64,000 bases of DNA from Mesocentrotus franciscanus (taxonomy: Eukaryota; Echinodermata; Echinoidea; Camarodonta; Strongylocentrotidae). Of this stretch, positions 22,401 to 30,872 are shown in pieces. Under the pieces are notes generated by a model. The model was not told the DNA's origin, did no database searches, and saw only the letters and a list, made by a program, of their open reading frames with translations. The stretch lies in assembly GCA_037976565.1 (NCBI GenBank), contig CP137686.1, positions 27,562,626-27,626,625 of the forward strand, given 5' to 3'. A program made the translations under genes and the position numbers. Position 1 is the first letter of the stretch. The number at the start of each line of letters is the position of its first letter.

Positions 22401-25137
22401 TCCTGGCACGCACTTTGTCCACACCCTGCCATCTCACTTACTTCTTGCACTTGTAGACGTAGGCAACTTTCTTGCCGAGGTACCATGTGGCTTCCCTCCT
22501 GGATTCTACTCCCTCTAGCTTGAGGAGAGCCTGGTTCTCCTTCTGGTTGCGGAGACCTCTCCTGTAGCCTGTGAAAACGGCCCTGGAGTATAACCTGTGT
22601 TGTAGATACAGCAGGTCACACAAAGTGTAAAATTGTATTACATTCCAGTGAAAACTATATCTAGCTGCAATAGGCCAGTTTCGGCGATTACGTAATGCGC
22701 GGTTACTGTAACTAGGTTCGTCAAGCTTTGCCGTATCGCCATTTTGAATCAGTGCGTTTTGTATGGGACTGTCGGTTTTTTCCGTTAAATTTCATTAATA
22801 TTTTCTATCGACGCCGCGTCTGTATATTCGAATTTCTGTTTTTGACGAAAATGTCTTCCAACTTGCCGTTCAACAAGTTGAATATCAAGCAGCTGCAAGA
22901 TTTTCTTAGAAAAAGAGGAGTTTCGTGCACGGGATACAACAAGGAAAGACTCGTTAGATTAGCGTCCGCTGTAACAGACATTAGTCTCCCGTCGACCCGG
23001 ACTTATGGGGCCCGTCTCACTCGGTAGACGCTACTGTGTGGGAAACTCCAACGTGCAGGTTTTTCGTTCAGTGAACCAGCAGACCTCCCGGTTACACTTC
23101 TAAGTTTGACGATATTCGGACTTTGGGATCTATGACATAATTATTTAGTAGAAAATAGAGCGGACTATGATCGTCGAAAACTAAAGGCTTTTAAGAGTTT
23201 TGAGGACTATCGACTACTTGCCGATGGAAATGTGGAAAAGCTTGAAGCCTTGAGTACAATCCCCTCTCGGCTGATAGCGACTCGTGTGTTTTTAGAGCAC
23301 AGGTCAAACCGACGCAAAAAGACAGAACAAACCAACTTGAACAAAAAGAATATATATATACTATAAATATCAAACAAATAAAAAAGTAAGAGTAAATGTA
23401 ACAACAAATTTATGTTTAAAATGTTTTTTTAAAAATAAACTACTTGCTAATTAGTTCTTGAATGGCGAAGGTCCATAATTATAATTACTATTATTTTATG
23501 ATAATAAATAATTATTATTCCCCATCCTGATTCTTCTTCCTTGCGTATGCATGCCCCCCATTTAGGGTACGCGTATGCATGTTCCCTCCATTTGAAAGCA
23601 CCCCTATCTCATGCAGTGTTTTTATCATTATTTATCACTCTTCCTTTCGACATTCTTCTTCCTTGTCTCATCATTCAGATTGTTGTTTTTTTTCTTCATT
23701 TTTCCCCCTATTAATTATCTATTGATCATTATTCATCATTCTTATTCTCTGTCATCGGACGACATTATTTTATAAATATTATTTTTTTATAAAGACCTAT
23801 TATAGTGTCATCATTATTTCTCGTTACTAGTGTTAATATTATTGATTCTGTGTTCACTGTGCATGCTTTTCGTTATCCGTTTCTTGGCCGCCTTGAAATG
23901 TTTCGTAGCGAGGCGTTTCACAAACATTTTTTAATCCATAAAATAATCTGGTTTCATTATGAAATGGTCTATTATATTGAATCAGGATTGAATCGTGCCT
24001 ACACGTACACGTGGTACGCGCGCGCACGCACGTTCTTCTGTAAGCAGAGGTGACTGTGTGTGCGAACGGGTGGGAAATAGTTCATCTCTGCTTCATTTTG
24101 ATTTCTACGTCCAAATTTGTACTCAGTTTCAAGCTAAGGTAATGCAAAATTGAATGGAAATTACCGATATCGGCGAACTGATATGTTGGTTCTTCGCCTT
24201 CTGTTTCATCACTGGCTTTCAAGCCATTTAATGTCGCATGTATCATCGACCTCCGTTCATTTTTTGAGGGGGTATCGTGTGTTGCCTGTACCGGGACTTG
24301 GCCGAACAGGTTTGGCTGTAAGATGTGAATTGCTATTGCACGTTCCGTAACAGCAATTATGCTTTCCCATTATTCTTGCCTAAAACTCAGCGATTTTAAA
24401 GATCAAATGTATGAAGAAAAAATCACATCTCAAAGATATGTATTATTCAAGTTTGAAACTGCCTCCTTTTTCTTCTCTCTCTCTCAAAATAGCGAAAGCA
24501 GACAATACAATCACACCTCGAACATAGCAAACACAGTATTGTACGCACACACAGTGTAGGCTGCTATGCACCACGACTTCTTTGTTTGACCAACCCTCCG
24601 ATTACGTAATGCGATTTAAAGGTCTGTGAATACATTACGAAACTGGCCTATTGCTGTAACTTTTAACCGCCTCTATAACTTGTGAAAACTACCCTGCAGT
24701 ATAGCCTGTGTTATGTATAGAACTGGTCACAATAAGTGCAATTATTCCAAAATGTTAACTATATCTACATTAGTTCAATTTGCTACATCTGCTCAAGACC
24801 ACTGCACCCTGTGGAAAACACCCTGCATGTTACCATGTTTGGATAGAGCACATAACATATCAAATGAAAGATAAGTTGATGATCAAATCAAAATAACCTA
24901 CATGTATAACACATGGCTACAGGGGTACATGCTATCTCCGGCCAACTCGAGTAACTTTTCTTCAAAACCAATATCAGCAAACTAAAAATCTGCCTCATGA
25001 TAGTTCCTACACCTGCTTGCTGACAATTTCTGGAGCACATTCTCCGGTAATATTTGATTACTAAAGAATTCAACTTTGATTGAAAGTGCACGAACGAGAA
25101 ATTTGAATAAAGATTCTGACCTTTTGGATGCTACCAT
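19486..25137 (-). CDS. RPL35A: 60S ribosomal protein L35a (eL33)
   Basis: Complete coding sequence in four exons: 25137-25121, 22594-22442, 21507-21360 and 19509-19486. Their 342 nt give 113 aa, against about 110 in vertebrates. The protein starts [16 protein letters not shown], carries [19 protein letters not shown] and [14 protein letters not shown], then [18 protein letters not shown], and ends GKRIRVMLYPSQI. All match the eL33 family, a structural protein of the large ribosomal subunit that binds 28S rRNA. Junction phases are 2, 1, 0 and all introns are GT-AG. A 5' UTR exon boundary lies at 25160 (acceptor 'ttttacag'), so a non-coding first exon is upstream, probably near 25.7-25.8 kb. 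Intron 1 contains a 2-kb transposon (22673-24648) and a decayed copy of exon 2; intron 2 contains a decayed copy of exon 3. Confidence 0.95.
20008..20281. repeat. direct repeat, copy 1 (partner 26052-26345)
   Basis: About 270 bp, roughly 90% identical by eye to 26052-26345 in the same orientation. Shared blocks include 'atgaagagaatcactatatg' and 'aacagtggccagcaacactg'. The similarity ends exactly where the 20280-20877 MITE begins, so the MITE inserted in this copy at a TA that still follows 'cagtg' in the partner. The two copies bracket the RPL35A gene. Confidence 0.8.
20280..20877. mobile_element. 598-bp MITE with perfect 29-bp inverted ends
   Basis: Begins TACCGTAAATCTCTGTGTAT at 20280, and the last 29 bases are the exact reverse complement of the first 29. 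The outermost TA on both sides may be the target duplication (Tc1/mariner-like). A subterminal copy of the end motif, 'ctgtgtctacgacgcacccc', lies near 20808-20826. There is no coding capacity. It lies in RPL35A intron 3. Confidence 0.85.
21470..21945. repeat. degenerate tandem triplication that includes the start of RPL35A exon 3
   Basis: Three diverged units of about 110-180 bp (starting near 21470, 21622 and 21768). They share 'ctgcaag/ctgcagg', an AT-rich middle with 'gaaaattgatcaaattt'-like sequence, and 'ggcttgactgcagaat'. The first unit contains the 5' 40 nt of exon 3. The third contains a decayed copy of it (21768-21803, 'gttggttggcttatccttgc'), in which the acceptor AG has become TG. 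Confidence 0.65.
22673..24648. mobile_element. 1976-bp terminal-inverted-repeat element carrying a SAP-domain gene fragment
   Basis: The ends GGCCAGTTTCG and CGAAACTGGCC are perfect inverses, flanked by TA on both sides (22671-22672, 24649-24650). The flanking 'gcaa..ttgc' also pairs, giving 17 bp of symmetry. A 'gattacgtaatgcg' block sits just inside each end, in direct orientation. It is inserted in intron 1 of RPL35A, exactly between exon 2 and its decayed duplicate. No transposase is visible. The only coding trace is the SAP-domain frame at 22851-23366. Superfamily unknown. Confidence 0.7.
22851..23366 (+). pseudogene. fragment of a SAP-domain protein, frameshifted
   Basis: The open segment 22851-23027 starts [10 protein letters not shown] and holds a good SAP motif, [15 protein letters not shown] then [17 protein letters not shown] is a 35-residue helix-extended-loop-helix that binds DNA. 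Around 22990 the sensible reading moves to another frame ([13 protein letters not shown]). It returns near 23130 to the original frame with [20 protein letters not shown], running to a TAA at 23364-23366. From memory, this arrangement resembles the N-terminus of SAP proteins with SWIM or YqaJ-like nuclease domains that are multicopy in cnidarians and echinoderms. That assignment is inference. Several frame breaks make it a pseudogene, unless a small intron (donor near 23022) removes them. Confidence 0.5.
24668..24785 (-). pseudogene. decayed duplicate of RPL35A exon 2 start with its upstream intron
   Basis: On the minus strand, 24785-24706 matches the 75 nt of intron before exon 2 (22670-22595), and 24705-24668 matches the first 38 nt of exon 2. 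The acceptor 'cataacacag' is intact. If used, it would encode [14 protein letters not shown] and then stop, against [14 protein letters not shown] in the real exon. A weak donor-like GTTAAA follows. Confidence 0.75.
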
Positions 25138-26051
25138 CTTGCCAGCTCCAACCACCAACTCTGTAAAAGGAACAAAAATACTGTTATTAAAACAACATCC
25201 TACATTGATGTGTTTGTGAAAAACAACCAGTTGCATGCATTATAACAAATAGATGTCCTAAACCAGAAAACAATTGCATTTGTCCCACTTCTGGCTCTGT
25301 AAAGATTGGTGGTTTCTTGCCGATTGGTATTTGGTAAGTTTGGTCCAAACTCTGCAGGCAGTTGACAGTAGAGGCGTGCAGCAAAGTTAGTCGACTCTTT
25401 TCCATTTATGAAATTGTCTCTATAACTGAATTGGTAAAAATTTGTTTTCGCCTTTAAGTGTTTGGGAGCGTCACCCTTTGTCCAATTGTCCAATTTACTT
25501 TGTTTACATGTACATTTGCTCCTAAGGGGTTACCATGGCTCAACTTATAAAAGTAATAAACAGATTTATCTCACAAAATTACCCCCTCCAAAAAAAAAAA
25601 CAACAACGATCCAACATTAAAATGCTTTGGAGTAAATGTTGTGGTTTGCAGACACTTGAGACAAATCCAATTTCATAGCTCTCATTACAGAAATATTTTC
25701 ACTTTTTAATCAAACAATGGAAGTCCTTATTGTTACTGTTTGAACAAAAGAAGAAGAAAGGAGTTGGCGCTAGTTCACAAGTATGCTCATTCTCTGGCGC
25801 CGGCAGCCTACGCAGCTAGCTACCCGTGACTCGCGTGTGTAGTGTAACCTACTAAATAAAAATATAACAAACCAAAAATCAACTAAATCTTCAGCAATTG
25901 TTGAAATAATGGTCATGATTTCAAAGTCGTTATCGAGTATTTTTCCTAAAAACGAAGACATTATAATATACACTTTCTCACAGGTTTCACTGCAAACCGC
26001 TGCACAATACAAGTACATCCGTGTTATATGCACGCGCCCTCCCGCACCGTA

Positions 26052-26345
26052 TGATTGTCTTTGATCAGAATGTTTGGGTTGGGTATTTCTTCATCTCATA
26101 TATTAAATTGTACCTCCTATCCCTCACACTGAATATCATGATATCCAGTATATTAAAAGAAAGACATGAAGAGAATCACTATATGCCCACTCTGACACTG
26201 ATAACACTGATTGAAAACAGTGGCCAGCAACACTGGGGCAAGCTACTTGTAGACTGAACATTTTAGCTTATACCTAAGTCATACCGCCAAACTGACTCAA
26301 AATAGATTTCATACCATCTGATTCTTGGACATTTAGTGTAAATAT
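26052..26345. repeat. direct repeat, copy 2 (partner 20008-20281)
   Basis: The same block as copy 1 without the MITE, located upstream of RPL35A. Nothing in it reads as coding on either strand. The pair brackets about 6 kb and could be a transposable-element fragment or the mark of a segmental duplication. Confidence 0.75.
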
Positions 26346-26369
26346 CGATCCATCCGCAAACTACACAGT

Positions 26370-27632
26370 AGGGGGGCTGGTCCGAAAATAAGGATCGTCT
26401 TCGCAAACGCGTCCGCAAAAATAAGGATCGTCGTTTCTTATTTCCGATCCGCGCATTGGCGATGCGATAAAAGGATTCCGCAATGATTTTCTCAATGCAT
26501 TTTACATTGACTTTGTACAGAGACTTTCACCTTATAAGCGATAAATCCTTGGGAAGATGGACAAACCATAAAAGTAGACAGTGAATTGGGGGTATTTTAA
26601 TAAGCAGAATCCGTTTTTTGCATCGCAGGGCGCCCTTTGGTAACCCAAAACCCACAGAGCGCCGCTGAAAACAAAACATCTGCCTTATTAGGGTGTCTGA
26701 TCGCGCACCTGATGTTGTGTGCTAAAATCCTTCCCATAGAGATTGCACGCAGCCCTATGCAGTCTATGTGCATTACGCGATCATGCAAAATTGGTCAAAG
26801 TTTTTTTTTTTTTTGTAAGTTCAAACCTTTATTCTTTGTGATCCTGAAGGTGATACTCAATAAATGAGGTGTCATATGAAAGAGCAGATTAATTCCAATA
26901 TTTCCAGAGGGGCGTCATCTCGAAATTCTAAAAATATCTTGGTCAAAACAGCTATTTAAATATTGTTTCCTGGCTAACTCCGAAATTTGCCACTTATGAG
27001 ATATGACGCCCCTGGCGATAAGTAGTCCCAGTCGTAAGGAAAATATCCCTATGCTTATTTTTCGCTAGCCCCAGGGATCACAAACAATTACAGTTTGAAA
27101 ATACCCTTCCCCACATTTTTCGGATCAGCTAAGTAGGGAGGCGTGAGCTCCGCCGCCGAACCCATGGTGACAGCGCGTAAAATCTGCACATGAATATGCA
27201 TCGGGCCGCGTGTCTACAAACCCGGAAGTGGGTGCCCATTGAAGACAATGGATTGCCAATCGCGCATCATTTAAGCAACACACGTACGCTTGCACACGTA
27301 TGTGTACGCTTGCATATTGCGCAATTCAGCTGTTGTGCTAAATTTAGCAAAACAACATAACTCTGCGTGTACGTCTTTTCGTCGATTCTTACAAAAAATG
27401 GATGAATATTGTAGGGAATTGAAGGGGCTGTAACTTTTGATAGAAACATCGGTGAGTCTTGAAATTTGAAATGTATTATTCTGAGTGAATAATTTTTTCA
27501 ATTATCCAACCAAAATGGTGAAAAACGATCCAAAAGGGAAAATTGAAAAATCGTTCAGACACCCTAGCCTTATTTTTTAGAACGCAATGTGTCCGCGTTT
27601 ACGACGATCCTCATTCTTGGACCAGCGCCCCT
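26370..27632. mobile_element. older inverted-repeat element, host of a nested insertion
   Basis: The left end 'aggggggctggtcc' then 'aataaggatcgtc' is mirrored by the right end, which reads inward as 'aggggcgctggtcc' then 'aatgaggatcgtc'. Without the nested 885 bp (element plus target duplication) it is about 380 bp. Its target duplication is unclear; CAG on both sides if the outer T/A is included. Confidence 0.7.
26689..27566 (+). mobile_element. 878-bp TAGGGTGTCTGA element, copy 1
   Basis: Ends TAGGGTGTCTGA and TCAGACACCCTA (allowing one mismatch inside), flanked by a perfect 7-bp duplication GCCTTAT (26682-26688 and 27567-27573). It has no coding capacity. Copy 2 at 27815-28699 is in reverse orientation. 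A 7-bp duplication is unusual and fits P-, Dada- or atypical hAT-type transposases; I cannot decide which. Confidence 0.85.
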
Positions 27633-27702
27633 ACAGCTACAGGTAGTACAGCAGTGTTATCTTATCACTATCAGGCACTAACAAGTAACATCACTATTGA
27701 TA

Positions 27703-28759
27703 TTAGGGACTTTTAGATTTGCACATCAACATAGTGGACTGCAACGTGTGATGTCCTTATAAGGCACTGTGATGTCCTTTAAAGGCACTGCCGGGCACGG
27801 CCCAGTGCCTTAACTAGGGTGTCTGGACGATTTTTCAATTTTCCCTTTTGGATTGTTTTTCACCATTATGGTTGGATAATTGAAAAAATTATTCACTCAG
27901 AATAATACATTTCAAATTTCAAGACTCACCGATGTTTCTATCAAAAGTTACAGCCCCTTCAATTCCCTACAATATTCATCCTCTTTTTGTCAGAATCGAC
28001 AAAAAGACGTACACGCAGAGTTATGTTGTTTTGCTAAATATAGCAACACAACTGAATTGCGCAATATGCAAGCGCACACACGCGGGCAAGCGCACGCTGT
28101 TGTAAACTGGATGCGCAACTCGAGGCGATCGGGAATCCATTGTCTTCAATGGGCACCCACTTCCGGTCTGTATACACGCGGTCCGATGCATATTCATGTG
28201 CAGATTTTACGCGCTATCACCATGGGTTCGGCTGGCGCGGAGCTCCCGCCTCCCTACTTAGCTGATCCGAAAAATGTGGGGAAGGGTATTTTCAAACTGT
28301 AATCGCTGTGATCCCTTGGGGCTAGCGAAAAATAAGTGCTGGGATATTTTCCTTACGTCTAGCCCTACATAAGCCTGGGGGGCTCGGTTCAGGAAAGTGG
28401 CAAAGATCGGAGCTATGATGGAAATGATGTTTACATCGCTGTTTTGATCAAGATATTTTTGAATTCGAAGTGAGCCCCTTGGGGAATATGGAGAAAAACC
28501 TGCTCTTTCATATGACACCTCATTTATTGAGTTTCACCTTCAGGATCACGAGCGATTTAGGTTTGAATTTCGATTTGGTGATAAAAACATTGACCAATTT
28601 TGCATGATCGCGCAATGTACGTAGACTGCATAGGGCTGCGTGTAATCTCTATGGGAAGGATTTTAGCACACAACATCGGGTGCGCGATCAGACACCCTAC
28701 CTTAACACAATGTCACACGCGGCAGTCCACGCTCTCGTCATGTAAATCTAAGTCCCTAA
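27703..28759. mobile_element. small MITE (about 165 bp native) hosting copy 2
   Basis: The left end TTAGGGAC and right end GTCCCTAA extend imperfectly inward ('tagattt', 'gtggactgc', 'cgtgtgat'). They are flanked by a 5-bp duplication TGATA (27698-27702 and 28760-28764). The 0.89-kb element at 27815 interrupts it. Confidence 0.75.
27815..28699 (-). mobile_element. 885-bp TAGGGTGTCTG element, copy 2, inverted
   Basis: Reverse-complement homologue of 26689-27566 along its full length, with a 7-bp target duplication CCTTAAC (27808-27814 and 28700-28706). Together the two copies make an inverted repeat of about 880-bp arms around a 248-bp spacer. The long frames inside (for example 27880-28302) are not kept between copies, so they are not genes. 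Confidence 0.85.
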
Positions 28760-29934
28760 TGATAGTGCTATCAGTATCACTGGTGCGTTGACTGTTGTAC
28801 ACACTGAATATTGATGACTGTAATAATGTGCGATCGGACAGTTTTTAGCTTGTGACAACATGAAAAATGCCCATTCTCAATATGAAAAATTCATGAAATA
28901 GTCTACATCTAGGGCCTAGATCTAGATCTAATCATCTTCTACAGCTTGCTTAGTTATAAAATTCAGTCCAACTATAACAATGATTAACTTTTACTTATTT
29001 ATATAGCCACACACTCCAAGTCGGGGAGCAAGAATTTGCCCTCACCGACATGACACCGTCACACATGCCTCGCGCTCGCTTTGGGCTTGGCCTTGGGCCT
29101 GGCTCTCAACCATTGCCAATTATGACAGGAGGAAGCCTTTCTTCCCCATCACCATTCTTACTAAGACATGTACAATATCACACCAATTTGTACGTCCCAT
29201 CGTAATAATAATAATAATAAATCAGTCCACGACCAACGTTTGGTCAACAGACACATTACGTGTCGACTGCTTCATTGCATTGCATGGTAATATGCGTACA
29301 GTACGTATTACAGGCGCTACATAAAAGTTTGTTCATGGGGAGATGGGCGATCTGCCTCGACAGAATCGAGCAAAATCTACTTATCAATAAGCCATCAAAA
29401 ATTTAGGGACATTTAATAGTGAAGAAAAATAACACTGCTATTTAGAATAATTAATCCCATGTACGTTTGATGCATTGTTATTTGAATGTAAGACTGTAAA
29501 ATTTTCATAACAAAGTAGGCATTACCACTTCCAATGAGAAATTAAGGGAAAAGGATTTTTTAGGGATTAGATATAGTATATTTTGGTTATTAACATACAT
29601 TGTTTTACCATGAAGACTATTCAAGCCTCGTAAAAAATATTATTAATTGTGTATCAAAATATTTTTGTAATCAAAAGTATAATAATTATATTTTAATTTT
29701 TGTAAAATCATAGTTGAACATCAATCATACTGATCGAGCCAGGCGCTAGACGAGCTTAGATACAACGTAAACAAGCAGTAGCAATCGCACATCCTTGAAA
29801 AACTTCCCATATTTCATGGTGTTGCTGTTGGAAAAAATATGTAAGTTCTGAATAGATGGTAGCACATATTCTTTTGTATCATTCCTGAAGAATATCTATA
29901 ATTTAAAGAGCTTTAAGTTGTTGTGGTACATTAC

Positions 29935-30186
29935 ATGGAGTTCGCCGTCACATTCGTTGGTGCGGGAGGGCCTGATGCTGCGGCGGGGCCGGGGACCGTG
30001 CTGAGCTTTGCCGCTCGTAGCGGCCCATCATCTCACAGGCTCGGCTCTTATTCTTATCCGTACCCGGCCCGACCTGTACTACTAGTGCTCGATGCTCCTA
30101 ATCATCCTGATACAGATACAGTGATAGCTGATTGGGCGCTTTGGGATCATGGGAGTGTTACTGTTAGGCCCTTACTTAGGGATTGA
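29935..30186 (+). CDS. hypothetical small open reading frame, 83 aa
   Basis: ATG at 29935 (an in-frame ATG at 29923 lies 12 nt upstream) to TGA at 30184-30186, reading MEFAVTFVGAGGPDAAAGPG. The frame is noticeably richer in GC (roughly 55% by eye) than its AT-rich flanks and has a proline/serine-rich middle (SYSYPYPARP). There is no domain, signal peptide or membrane segment I recognise, and no splice-linked neighbour. It ends about 690 bp upstream of the IQCG start. It may be a chance frame, a captured fragment or a short real protein. Confidence 0.2.
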   Translation: MEFAVTFVGAGGPDAAAGPGTVLSFAARSGPSSHRLGSYSYPYPARPVLLVLDAPNHPDTDTVIADWALWDHGSVTVRPLLRD

Positions 30187-30872
30187 ACTGAATTTGTCTC
30201 TGTGAATTCTTATGATTGTATGTTTGTTTAAGTGTCTTTCACTGCTTCTTCTTCTTCTTCTGTTGCAGTACAGTACAGGCCACCGTCAGGCCAGGTTTAT
30301 TGTTGTAGACCCTACTCAGTGTTGTCTGAATTGGTGTTGAGACTTTGTATTTAATTTTAACTATTTTTTTTAGTATTTGTAAGAATTGAACTTGAAGAAA
30401 GTTAGTAAGTTCCAGTAGATCTACAGTCATGATTGAAAGCAGTATGACGGAGGGTTGCCAGTTGGGTGTCCGGACACATAACAATCAAACATAAAGACTT
30501 CTCTTTCGTCTTTTGACTTCGGATTATTGTATTATAATATATGATCTCATTTTTTTTTCTGTATAAACTAGTATCAATATTCTACATGACTACATAATAC
30601 ATGACACTATTGAAAAAAATATATAAAAATGTAAAAGCAATAGATCTAGTTGATATTGCATGTAGAAAGTTGCTTTGCATGGTGCAGTAGTAGTATTTAC
30701 GACTATGAGTATGAGATAACCTTGCAACCTTGTGTGAGCGATTCTAATGCAGAGAAAAGTACTAACCAGTTGCTTGCCTGCACGGCAATAACGATTGTAC
30801 TTTCAATTTTTCCACCAATAGAGTCTGAAGAGAAACAAACTTCCAAAAGAGGAGCAGAAGAAGGGAGACGAG

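Noticed and set aside
27880..28302. 140-codon plus-strand frame
   Set aside because: It lies inside a non-autonomous transposon copy and is not kept open in the second copy at 26689-27566.
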